Assembly: GCA_964035545.1 (NCBI GenBank)
Contig: OZ037767.1
Location: forward strand, 10,406,207 to 10,470,206
Length of the DNA: 64,000 nucleotides
Direction of reading: 5' to 3'
DNA from: Bugula neritina
Lineage: Eukaryota; Bryozoa; Gymnolaemata; Cheilostomatida; Bugulidae
Both the position numbers and the translations under genes were made by a program. Numbering within the stretch: the stretch's first letter is position 1; each line of letters begins with the position of its first letter. This document shows positions 53,501 to 64,000 of this stretch, piece after piece. A model generated the notes under the pieces. The model made no database searches. It was given only the letters and a program-made list of their open reading frames with translations, and was not told the DNA's origin.

Positions 53501-56500
53501 CATGTCCTGTATTAAAACACCTTGCCTCATCTGTCATATGTCACATTGACACATGTGTGTCAGATGTCAACACACTTATGTTAACTCAATCAGGACTTTG
53601 TGGTAGCTACATGACCATTTCAATGGTAACAATGCTCTCACCATGACTTTTATTATGGATGCTGAATGCTGGATGCAGGACACAACTCAACTTTTTGCTT
53701 AATGCCAACAGTTTATATTTCTCACAAAACTTTAACAATTATTCAGGCAATACAGTCTAAGTTGCCTGCATCTTTAACAAAAGCAAATTTTCCTCTTTCA
53801 GTTCTTGAGCTGTACTGACTCATCAAACAAAAGCTACCAGTAAAAAGCTATTGCAAAGGTGGTCACAAAAAAGCTTTCATCAAACAATGTTTTACTTGAA
53901 GCTAGAACAAATAGCTGCTGTAACAACCGTCCCTGATAAAAGGGGTTTTTGTTAAATTGGGCTAAGGACTTATTCATATGAGGCACAGGAGAAATTATGA
54001 CTGGATGCTCTTCCTAACATTACCAATGGCCTTTGTTTGGGCTCGAACCCATGACCTCGTGCTTACTAGGCAAATGCTCTAACCCCTAGACCACGGCTGC
54101 TCCCTTTTTCACTTTTCTTATTGACTCCAAAAATAAATAGTACTTTAGCAGTTTTTTGTTCAAATAAATTAAAATACATAAATTTTAACTAAGATTAATT
54201 ATAGAAGACTAAAAATAATTATAACATGTTATTAGTGGTAATAATCTAAGGAGCAGCTGTGGTATAGTAGTTAGAGCACTGACCTAGTATGCCAGCCTGC
54301 TGTGCATGCGGTCATTGACTGGACCATTGATGATGTCAGAGAGGGCATGCAGTCATAATTACGCCACAGTATACACAAAACTTACCATTAAGGCTTCTCA
54401 CTAAGCCTTAACAAAACAAGTGGGAGTTGTGGAGTGGCATGAATTGGTTCGTTAGTGTATCAACTATTCTATTTGAAATAAACTCATGTGGGTTTATAGT
54501 CGCCATCTCTGTGAGAATCCCTGATAGGAAGAGCTTTTTTAAGTAGGCTAAGGACTTGTTTTCTATTGTAACTGGAAACAATCATGACTGAATACTCTTC
54601 CTAACATCACCAATGGCCTTTACTGGGGTTCGAACCACTGACCTTATGTTTACCAAACTAATATTCTAACCTTTAGACCACAGCTGCCCAATACAGAAGT
54701 GGACCTGAAACTTTACTCATGTCATTAGCTTGTAGTGTGTAGGAAAAGGACAGTAAAATGATCTTTTGAGAGCTGCTATTTGTATGTTTCCATCATTCCT
54801 ATTTTTGACTGCAGCTTTTTGCCTAGGTTAGTTTATTAGACACAAAAACCCAGAGCTGAATCTTTTTTTGTTAATTTTAAAAAGTGATTGAATTAATTAC
54901 AGCAAATATAGATTTATTTTATATTTTGATATAAATTATCTATTTATAACTATATACAGTTATATAACTATATGAAACTATATATATTATATAGTTTCAT
55001 ATAGTTTGTGTGGCTTCAAAAATATGTCTAAAATCTAACAAAATAATTCAATTAAATATGTTAGAATTTGAGTTGAATTTCAGTCATCGAATGTAACCCA
55101 TAGTTGAAGGTCATTGCTTACTATTTATAATGCTTTCATGCAGCTATAGTGGAATAACCTGTTCCTATTAGTTGACCCAATGTGAATAGCCATTCTATTC
55201 CCATTAGTTCATTTAACCAGTTCTAGTTTACATACTAGTTACGGTTCCACCTCAATGGAACTTTTGGCCAATAGTTTAGGACTTATGTGACGCTTTGCCT
55301 TACTGTATTGTGTAGTACTGAACATTTCATAATTTTTAGAGTTGTGCTCACTTGATGAGTTTGTTCGCCAATAATAGCATTTGATTTTAATGAGAGTCAC
55401 ATTACAAAATTCCACATTGACATGCGAATTTCTAGATAAATACAAGTTTACAATAAAAGACAAGTTTACAGGAAATGCTTGTCGGGTGACCATAATGACA
55501 GGAAGTGATGTATTAAAGAGCTGCTATCAACCTTAGCTGCTCTCTATTTGTAGGAAACTTGTGTCGTTGCACTGGTTACAGACCAATTCTTGAGGGATTC
55601 TCACAATTCACTAATATGTCGTGTGCTATGGGAGATAACTGCTGCAAAGTGAAAGGACCCGGAAAAAATTCCAAACCGGCAGACAACGAAGAGGAAACAA
55701 CTCCACAGAATGTGTATGATCCTTCACAAGAACCTATATTCCCACCTGAGTTGAAGGTAACTCAAGGTTATCACAACGTCGCACGTTTTCAGTGCTACTG
55801 CTAGAGATTTTCAGTCATCACTATGACTATGTTGTGTTGTTGTAGCTCAACGCCTTTCACAAGGAGTTCAGACATTACAGAGGTGAAAGGGTCGAGTGGT
55901 ATCGGCCAGTAGAGTTGAAAGAGTTGTTGGAGCTCAAGAAACAGTATCCTTCTGCCAGACTTGTCTGTGGCAATACGGAAATTGGTAGGTATTTAGAATA
56001 TGTAGGAACAAAGGCTGTGTGTTGTTTATTTTATATACAAATGTTGAAGTAGCGTCGCTCTTCATAACCTCTCCTATCTCCGCTCTGTCCTGTTTGGGTA
56101 GTGGGTGTCTGCCGGAGGCCTAACCCTATCTAACGCTGTATATAACATCCTCTTCAGTAAGGGAACAGCATGATTTCCAAGGATGTTTTTCCTTCCTTTG
56201 ACTCTCATCTCGTGTACTCTTCTGATGCCATCATCGTCATTTCTCTCTCTCCCTCTCTCCCCCTCCCTCTCTCCCCCCTCCCTCTCCCTCCCTCCCTCCC
56301 TCCCTCCCTCCCTCCCTCCCTCCCTCCCTCCCTCCCTCCCTCCCTCCCTCCCTCCCTCCCTCCCTCCCTCCCTCCCTCCCCCCCTCCCTCCCTCTCTCCC
56401 TTCCTCTCCCTCTCTCTCTTTCTCTCCTCTGCACATATCATGTTCAAATCACTGCAACATTCTTATCATCATGTCTAACACATTCGTGACACTCACTTCT

Positions 56501-59500
56501 AGCTTTATGCTTTTATTGGTTTTGTGCTCCCAAGACTGATTCCCAGACAGTATCAAAAGATTATCATCTCACATACACTAAAATCTCTCCGCAATATAAT
56601 TCCCCAATGGCCATGTTTTAGCTCCATACAGTAGCACTGGTCGTATCACTGTCTTGTAAATGAACACTTTCACTTTCTTTTGGACTGTCTTGTCACACAA
56701 TGCTACCTTCAGCTCCTCCATTCATTCTGGGTTCTGCCAGTGTGCACTTGTACCTCTGCCTTAGTGAATTATAATGACTCTTCATCATGTGTCTGTTATA
56801 TTGGCCTTCCTTTCTTAAGGAGTGGAAGTGAAGTTTAAAGGCCTCCACTACCCCGTGATAATAGCCCCGACTCACGTGGAGGAACTGAATCAGGTTGAGG
56901 TGGGTGAGACTGGGGTCTGGTTTGGCGCCTCCGTCACTCTGACTAAGATGGAGAAAGTTCTAGAAGGACAGATACACTCTTTGCCTGAGCATGCAACTAG
57001 AATCTACTGCGAGATTATTGAAATGCTGAAATGGTTTGCCGGCCGCCAGATCAGAAACGTCTCAGTGAGTGAAGCTTTTATTTAAATGTGAAGCTGAAAA
57101 TGTCCGGCGACAGAAGATGTTTTGTGTACTGGAAGAATGTGTTCACAGCCTATTAGGGACGCCCTGTATGCGCTGTTGAATATAATACAAGTAATATGAA
57201 CTGTTTTGTGTGCTCACAGGCTATTGCTGAATGTTCTAGAATGAAATTTGTAGTCTATAGCTGGGAATCTGATGACCGCCAGTCCGATTTCTGACTTGAA
57301 TCCCCTCTACCTGGCAGCAGGGGTGAAGATCAAGGTCATGTCAGCAGGTGTGTATATACTGACTTCTACTGAATATACTGACTTCTACTAAATATACTGA
57401 CTTCTACTGTATATACTGACTTCTACTGTGTATACTGACTTCTACTGTGTATACTGACTTCTACTGTATATACTGACTTCTACTGAATATACTGACTTCT
57501 ACTGTATATACTGACTTCTACTGTGTATACTGACTTCTACTATATATACTGACTTCTACTGTGTATACTGACTTCTACTGTGTATACTGACTTCTACTGT
57601 ATATACTGACTTCTACTGAATATACTGACTTCTACTGTATATACTGACTTCTACTGTGTATACTGACTTCTACTGAATGGTATATGCATACATATATGAA
57701 GTATTTTATTATAAAATAGTATAACTCAACTATGTAGGTAGAAAGTAAAATAATTTAAATTATATGTAAGCTTATTTATTATTTCTCTGAAGTAAAGACA
57801 TTTACACTCATTCTAGATCGTTACACGTGCTTTATACTTTTTTATGTCATATTGAATGTATCTAATGTGTCTGGTAGTGCAATGCTTAATCAAGTTATTA
57901 TCTAGTGTTGATATTTTTAAGTACATACGAAGAGTACATCCGTGTTGCACACAGTTTTAGTGACGTACCTGCATATACTTGATGTACGGGTATATTTGTA
58001 ACACAAGCAGTTCAAAGTTCCACATTAACGTATCAGCATTAGTGAATTGTGGCTTGTGTTTACTAACTTATAGACCTATGATATTCATATTCATATACTA
58101 TGTGTATATCTATCCTCACTACATATGGAGATGAGCATATATCATATCTTTATACAAGTTTGTATCTATTTAGTGTATTATATGTCTCCTTAGCTGCATA
58201 TATACAAGCATACATGATACATATATACAGCATGTGAATCCTATATTATAGCCGCCTATATTGCTGTTATTATTTCAGATAGAGGTGCAAGGGAGATAAC
58301 ACTAGATGGAAATTTCTTCATCAGTTATCGTAAAATAGCTGTGGAACCAGATGAAGTGTTAATAAGTGTTCATATCCCTCAAACTAGCCAGGTATATTAT
58401 ACTATCATACATTGTGCATACTATTCAGGTATATTATACTATCTTACACTGTACATACTATTCAGGTATATTATACTATCATACACTGTACCTACCTACT
58501 ATTCAGGTATATTATACTATCATACACTGTACCTAGTACCTACCTACTATTCAGGTATATTATACTATCATACACTGTATATACTATTCAGGTATATTAT
58601 ATTATCATACACTGTATATACTATTCAGGTATATTATACTATCATACACTGTACATACTATTCAGGTATAATACATTGCTTACTGTATATATTATATAAT
58701 ACTAACATACTCACTGTATAATAACACTAATACACTCACTAACTAACCAATACTCACTACCAGTGACTGTAGGTTAGTGATCATCCCAGAACTATGCACA
58801 CATTATTTCTAGTGTTTTATTCTTTGAAGTGTGAGTTTTTTGCCGGCTACAAGCAAGCACACAGGAAAGGAGATGATATCGCCACTGTCAACTCTGGAAT
58901 TAAAGTCAAGATGGACAAAACAATGAAAAAGGTGACCTTTACATAACCTTCATCCTGTATTCAACTTTATTATGTAATATCTAGATACTGTGCATACTGA
59001 CACTCTGTTTCAAACGAATTTCCTGGAAATGTTCATCAATGTTGGTGAGCAAAGTTTATTTGTTTTCTTCTAATTTCCTGTGTGACAAGGTGTTGGTGAT
59101 ATTATAGGTAGAGGAGATTTCACTGGCGTTTGGTGGAATGGCACCGATAACGAAGACATGCCCACGGACCTCTGCAGCTCTTGTAGGCAGGTCAGTGTTG
59201 TATAAGATATCAGTTCTACAGATACCAAATCATCCGCAAGTGAGTCATTATCCTGAATTAATTCAAGTCATCTATGTACAAAATTTGCTGTAAAACCAAT
59301 ATGTTTGCACATACTACCCTGAAGTTGTATTTAACTGATATTCAAGATATATATAATATTGGTGAATAAGTAAATACTGAATAAATGTAATGTGTGGGAC
59401 TGAAAATTAGTGCTACCATTAAACATATTCTTTGCGAAGGTTTTTAAGAGTTGCCCCATCTTTTCATTAACTGATTTAGCAAAAACTATTTCTAAGGAAA

Positions 59501-62500
59501 AGAAGAAGTTATAAAACTAACACATTTCGGCATACCACCCTGAAGTTGTATTTAACTGATATTCAAGATACATGTGAATAATTTAATACTACATAGATGT
59601 AGCGTGTTCGAGATTCTTCAGGTAGACCTGCTGATTTTGAAATGACTTTTGTGGGCAGTGTTAGAGTGTTAGTAACATACTGTAGTGATAGTAACATACT
59701 GTAGTGATGGTAACATACTGTAATACAGGGAGTGGGACGAAGCTCTACTAGAAGAAGCTATCAAGTGTCTGAAAGAAGATCTCCCATTGGCTGATGGAGC
59801 CCCTGGTGGTATGATAAACTACCGCAAGACTTTAACCATCAGCTTTTTCTTCAAGTTCTACGAGACAGTAAAATATAGAATATCTAAGTTACAGGTAGCT
59901 ACAGGTTCTTTGCAATAGTTCTTATCTAGACTCTAGAGTGTTCATGTCCTGTAATAATGGTGGTGAAAGACAAAAAACAAATGCACGAATGTTCTCTCAT
60001 CTACTCTAGTGTATTTCTGTTAGATAGTTATCTTCAATACTAATCAGGAAAATTTTATCTATATGCTGACATCACTTTGATATTTTAGTATTGATCATTC
60101 TTCTAATTTTACCAAAATTTAGTACATTTTTTATTAAGACTATCACAATAAGTTCGCTTTCTGTCAACTCTAGTGCTTAACTGTAGTCCTTATCGGTCCC
60201 AAAATTCAATTCCAAGATTTTAATTCAGATAGATGTTCAATTATTTTTCAAAAGTAGAGTTTAAAGGCTTCAGTTTTTGCAAAATGAAACCGAGAATAAG
60301 CTAACTAATATAAAAAGTGGCCAAATGAAAAGTATTTGGGAAAATTAAAAATATTAACAACATTTTACCTGCAACGCATCTGGTAAACTCATGTGAAATT
60401 GCTAACCACTTTTAATGTTGCTAGGCTAAAGAGTGTACTGAATGTAATGTTGCAGAGTTCTGAGGAGAATGGTTCAAAGCCAGACTTGAGTTGCATTGAG
60501 AGGCTGGAAAGAGGACCAACAAAAGGTATTCAGATCTACCAGGAGGATACAGAGAATGCGTCTGCTTGTTGGAAGGCTTTGCCAGCTCATTCGGCTGAAC
60601 TTCAATGTAGTGGAGAGGCTCAGTATGTTGATGACCTGCCTACATACACAGGTGCTTACTTACTCTACATGTCATAAAATTTCACTCACTTGCTCTACAT
60701 GTCATAGGGTCTTGCTCACTTACTCTACATGTCATCAAGTATCACTCACTTGCTCTAGGTGTCAAAATATTACTCACTTTCGCTACTTTTCATAAAATGT
60801 CACTCACCTGCTCTACATGTCATCAAGTATCACTCACTTGTTCTATGTGTCATAAAATATTTCTCACTTGCCTTACGTGTCTAAATTTTTTTTATAATTT
60901 AATAAATGGTTTACATCATGACAAATTTTATACTAACTCTAGAGCTTCAATGATTGTAGACGAGTTGTATATGGCTCTGGTGTTTAGTTCAAAGGCTCAT
61001 GCTAGAATACTTTCGATTGATACCAGGGAAGCCATGAAGTGTTCAGGTGTCAGGAGTTGTCTCACTGCTAAAGATGTGCCTGGCAGTAATAACACTGGTC
61101 TATTTGGTGATGAGCTCATATTCGCAGCAGATGAGGTGAACACTTGTTATACATTTTTTTACTGGATGAATAGAGTTATGTTCTCATTCACTTGATCCTT
61201 GTAATTCCATGGTAATGTATTCTCTCGTTTTCGTTTTCAGTCACTGATTGGTAAGCTCAATGAGTCTGGTTCGCTAATACTTCTTCTCTCACAAACAACA
61301 TCTACAATGACTTTTAAATTTATTTTAAAATAATGTTCAAGTCAAAATCTCACATGTCTATCATTAGCACTAATTTGGACACTGCATGTCTTGGTAAAAC
61401 CAACCAAAGCACTGAAATGGATAAGAATTTTTCTTATCAAGTAGGCAACAATTGGTACTGTTGAAATTGAAAATCTTAGTTAGTTCAAGACTAGTAACTA
61501 ATAACTATTTCAGACAAACCACAACTTTAGTTGGAATGCTAGACCATCAAATGTTCTAGCATTGATCAGTTTAGACAGTCACCCGAATAGGTTTCAGCTT
61601 AGTTGGAGTTCTTATGATTAGTTAATTGGTAAATATCAAGAGGACAATGCACTTGGTGAATCATTCACAAAAGTACAGCAGATTGTAATAAAATAATCAA
61701 CTGATTTTCATGAGAATTTTTTACTTCTGCTGTTCATTAGCAAAAATGTAGTCAGTATTCTTATTTAAAGCACTTGTCAGGGGCTGAGCCAGTTATATTT
61801 TATTTGGTGTATCCTCATTAGATTAAAAACTATACAAATAGGGATATAGATGAAATATTATTGCACTTAGTTATAAATTTCTTTTTCTCTTTTCTCACCT
61901 GAAATTCTGCAGTCGTGTGTGGGTAGCTATAGTCTATTAATTATAAATAATTTGCTTAGTTTTACTTTTGTAATTAAATCAATAAACCTATAAATAAATA
62001 AAGCTTTAAATATTTATAATAGGTAAATATTTACTAAAGAATGATCATAATTACTGTATTAATAAATGGCATTACGTCATTAGATGATAAGGTTACTTGA
62101 TGCTAATGGTCTGTGGGAATGCAAAGATGAAATTAATACATGGACAGCAAACATTGATCAGTTGAGACTATTCTTTGTTGACGTGACTATGACTATCATC
62201 CTATCTCTTAGATATATGTAGATCTAACCCTAGGCAGTAGTGAAAGTGATGAAATCAAATTTAAATTATATTTTAATTATGAAAACTATGCATATGGTGT
62301 CCAGTTTAGTGATTTTTTAATATTTAATTAAAACTTTGGTGCTGGTAATGCATTAAGTAGTTACTCAACTATTATTGTAGGGTCTTTGGCCAGCTTAGGA
62401 TATGACATCATCGTTTGCAAAGGGTATCAGTACTATCAACATCTTACTGCTATCAATACTATTTCATTATTAAAATTCAACTGAGGTTTATAACTTTACA

Positions 62501-63542
62501 TATAAATCAGATCTAATGCAATAACACTGACTATGTTATCAGTATAAGGTGCCAGTTCCATATGTTTAATTCTAATTTCTTCAGGTACTTGTCTGTGCAT
62601 GCTATACACTCTTCTCAGTAGTTGTCTACCCTCTGTCCTCATCTATTGTCTACTCTACTCTAGCTTTACTCATTGTATGTATGTGTTGGACTCTTTCTAA
62701 TCTCTCACTTTACTACCTCCTACACAGGAGAACTCCTCTAACCTAACGGCTCACTCGATTGTATAGGTTTATAAGTGAGTTGAATATACGCAGTAAGAAT
62801 AATTGAAGTTGCATTACTAGTGTCCATGTTGTAATAATTTCAGCTTTATTTCAGAATTACTAAAGCGAGTCTCATTAAGTGCCATGTGACAAAACAGTGG
62901 AGTGTGTAACTGGGTGGCTGGTATCTGTACAAACCTATTCAGCAGAGAATCCCATCTTCTGTTTCAGGTGACTGCACACGGTCAAGTTATTGGGGCGGTG
63001 ATAGCAGACTCGCAGAGGCATGCTCAGCTAGCTGCTAAAAAGGTCAAGGTTGAATACGAGAACTTGCCTGCCCTCATTACTATCCAGGCAAGTTTCGAGA
63101 TTGTGAATTTAACAATACATTTATTGATATATTTTAAAGCCTTATATGGATATTCTCGTATTATTATCATAATGTATATAGGAAAATATTTTATAGGAAA
63201 AATTCAATATTGTAAGTTGTCTTAATATAGGTTTTAAAAATAATGGCTAGTTTATTTACATTTTTTATGTTAATAAAATGTCTAATGTGGTCAGTTACCA
63301 TGTTTGTTTGTAAAACACTCAGTTTTCAGTTGCAGTTTTAGTATCTCTAACAAATGTTTACATAAATTTACAAAATGATTGTGAGTGGTGGACTCATTCA
63401 GGATGCGATCAAAGCGAATTCGTTTCATGGTGATAGAGTGTTGGTGAAAGGAAATGTTGAAGAAGGATTCACTCAGGCCGAGCATATTCTCTCTGGAGAG
63501 ATCAGTGTTGGGGGTCAAGATCATTTCTATTTGGAGACCCAT
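50543..63542 (+). CDS. XDH: Xanthine dehydrogenase, first 16 coding exons (3' end outside window)
   Basis: Molybdo-flavoenzyme oxidising hypoxanthine to xanthine and urate in the cytosol. Exons: 50543-50587, 50803-50957, 51948-52056, 53041-53167, 55554-55756, 55846-55984, 56820-57064, 57254-57347, 58279-58391, 58830-58931, 59108-59190, 59729-59894, 60456-60651, 60960-61135, 62968-63087, 63402-63542. These give 738 codons of about 1330. First 2Fe-2S cluster: Cys44, 49, 52, 74 ([12 protein letters not shown]). Second: Cys114, 117, 149, 151 ([19 protein letters not shown]). The FAD domain has CGNTEIG and SPISDLNP; the Mo domain starts with [10 protein letters not shown] and reaches HFYLETH. Intron 15 uses a GC donor (63088). 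A noncoding 5' exon is implied by an acceptor at 50531. Aldehyde oxidase, a close paralogue, cannot be excluded because the Mo-site residues are beyond the edge. Many introns carry tandem repeats at their ends. Confidence 0.9.
51477..51496 (+). repeat. Poly-G tract (about 20 G)
   Basis: Uninterrupted G run in XDH intron 2. It may be length-variable or a sequencing/assembly weak point. Confidence 0.9.
52770..53035 (+). repeat. TATATTAC-type minisatellite before XDH exon 4
   Basis: Imperfect units of about 20 bp (GTATATATTACCACT and TATATTACTACCATA), ending a few bases before the acceptor ACACACAG (53040). Confidence 0.85.
53195..53332 (+). repeat. AGTACT/AGTAGT repeats after XDH exon 4
   Basis: Degenerate GAGTACTACT / GAGTAGTACT units starting about 28 nt after the exon 4 donor (53168). 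Many are self-complementary. Confidence 0.85.
53928..54103 (-). mobile_element. tRNA-derived SINE, best-preserved copy
   Basis: The minus strand starts with a tRNA-like head: GGAGCAGCCGTGGTCTAGGG then GTTAGAGC (A box), and GGTCATGGGTTCGAGCCC (B box), followed by the family body (AAAGGCCATTGGTAATG, CTCATATGAATAAGTCC). It lies in XDH intron 4. Confidence 0.82.
54250..54440 (+). mobile_element. tRNA-derived SINE-like copy, forward orientation
   Basis: GGAGCAGCTGTGGTATAGTA and GTTAGAGCACTGACC match the tRNA-like head of the 53928 copy; GCGGTCATTGACTGGACC is a weak B box. The body differs from the other copies. Confidence 0.55.
54478..54689 (-). mobile_element. tRNA-derived SINE copy
   Basis: The forward strand shows ATAGTCGCCATCTCTGTGAG, CAATGGCCTTTACTGG, GGTTCGAACCACTGACC (B box, reverse) and TAGACCACAGCTGCC (head end). 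It is the third SINE-like copy within 770 bp of XDH intron 4. Confidence 0.78.
56241..56424 (+). repeat. (CTCC)n polypyrimidine tract
   Basis: About 180 bp, CTCC/CCCT repeats, pure pyrimidine on the plus strand, in XDH intron 6. The mirror-symmetric homopurine/homopyrimidine composition can adopt triplex H-DNA. Confidence 0.96.
57351..57676 (+). repeat. 19-bp minisatellite after XDH exon 8
   Basis: About 17 units of TATACTGACTTCTACTGTA type, starting 3 nt after the donor GTGTGTATAT (57348). Variants alternate GTATAT, GTGTAT and GAATAT, and each holds CTGAC, a branch-point-like word. Confidence 0.95.
58388..58680 (+). repeat. 37-bp minisatellite containing the XDH exon 9 donor
   Basis: Seven tandem units repeat TATTCAGGTATATTATACTA with ATACACTGTACATACT. 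The real donor CAG|GTATATTATACTATC (58389 onward) is the first copy, so eight CAGGTATA words lie in a row. Confidence 0.95.
59645..59728 (+). repeat. Short repeats before XDH exon 12
   Basis: Three units of GTAACATACTGTAGTGATGG type (about 21 bp). The last one ends as ATACTGTAATACAG, the acceptor of exon 12. Confidence 0.8.
60652..60885 (+). repeat. 33-bp minisatellite after XDH exon 13
   Basis: About seven imperfect units of CACTTGCTCTACATGTCAT plus an AAGTATCACT-like linker, starting at the donor GTGCTTACTT (60652). Confidence 0.88.
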
Positions 63543-64000
63543 GTATGTATGTATGTATGTGTATGTATGTATGTATGTACATGTATTTATGTGTGTACGC
63601 ATGTATGTATGTATGTATGTATATGTGTGTATGTACGTATGTATGTATGTATGTATGTACGTATGTACGTATGTATGTATGTACGTATGTATGTATGTAT
63701 GTATCTATGTATGTATGTATGTATGTATGTATGTATGTATGTATGTACGTATGTACGTATGTATGTATGTATGTATGTATGTATGTATGTATGTATGTAT
63801 GTATGTATGTATGTATGTATGTATGTATGTATGTATGTATGTACGTATGTACGTATGTATGTATGTATGTATGTATGTATGTATGTATGTATGTATGTAT
63901 GTATGTATGTATGTATGTATGTATGTATGTATGTATGTACGTACGTATGTACGTATGTACGTATGTACGTATGTACGTACGTGTGTACGTATGTATGTGT
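63543..64000 (+). repeat. (GTAT)n tetranucleotide tract starting at XDH exon 16 donor
   Basis: At least 458 bp of GTAT with GTAC and GTGT variants, running off the window. The exon end ACCCAT is followed at once by GTATGTATGT, so the donor is the first repeat unit. Confidence 0.95.

Noticed and set aside
56074-56539. Open frames rich in Pro-Ser-Leu or Gly-Arg-Glu
   Set aside because: Composition of the (CTCC)n tract.

Overview
The window is animal nuclear DNA. Genes are split by GT-AG introns with long intergenic spacers, the sequence is AT-rich, and it carries a Penelope-like retroelement, LINE fragments, tRNA-derived SINEs and very many tandem repeats. A secreted PAN plus fucolectin-type protein and this repeat mix suggest a marine invertebrate, perhaps a lophotrochozoan such as a mollusc. 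The species cannot be fixed from sequence alone.

Layout, left to right: (1) 1-3029, degenerate triplet-rich DNA and the XPO1 upstream region. (2) 3079-12319 (+), complete exportin-1 (XPO1/CRM1), 18 coding exons, 1078 residues. (3) 14204-20802 (+), an unrecognised lysine-rich coiled-coil protein of 357 residues in 8 exons; its first intron holds a LINE fragment and a SINE. (4) 22035-29431 (-), convergent with (3), an unrecognised 371-residue acidic protein whose penultimate exon carries a good BH3-like motif. (5) 29432-35000, gene-poor, with a SINE-like repeat. (6) 35001-39519 (+), complete proteasome subunit beta-4, 7 coding exons, 258 residues, with a LINE fragment in intron 2. (7) 39520-43433, a possible orphan exon, then two Penelope-like 3' ends joined 5' to 5', each with a hammerhead-ribozyme-like motif and a GIY-YIG reading frame. 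(8) 43434-46294 (-), a small secreted PAN/Apple plus fucolectin-type protein. (9) 46295-50531, spacer with a (CA)n tract of about 500 bp and triplet-rich DNA. (10) 50543-63542 (+), the first 16 coding exons of xanthine dehydrogenase, running off the right edge.

All exon joins were made by hand. In every gene the phases agree and the summed length is a multiple of three (the XDH part ends in phase 0).

The most unusual feature is not a gene. In four of the five multi-exon genes (all but PSMB4), minisatellites repeatedly start or stop at exon edges. Several have units that contain a copy of the neighbouring splice site: CAG|GTATA in XDH intron 9, TTACAG|TATATCT plus CTAAC in XPO1 intron 8, and GTATGT in XDH intron 16. 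Others are built from donor-like or branch-point-like modules: GTAAGT every 20 bp in the coiled-coil gene, and an AG-free, 2.25-kb CTTAC/pyrimidine array that ends at the acceptor of XPO1 intron 10. This looks like recurrent seeding of tandem repeats at splice sites.

The genes are not an obvious functional cluster: nuclear export, proteasome, purine catabolism and a secreted lectin-like protein stand beside two unknowns.
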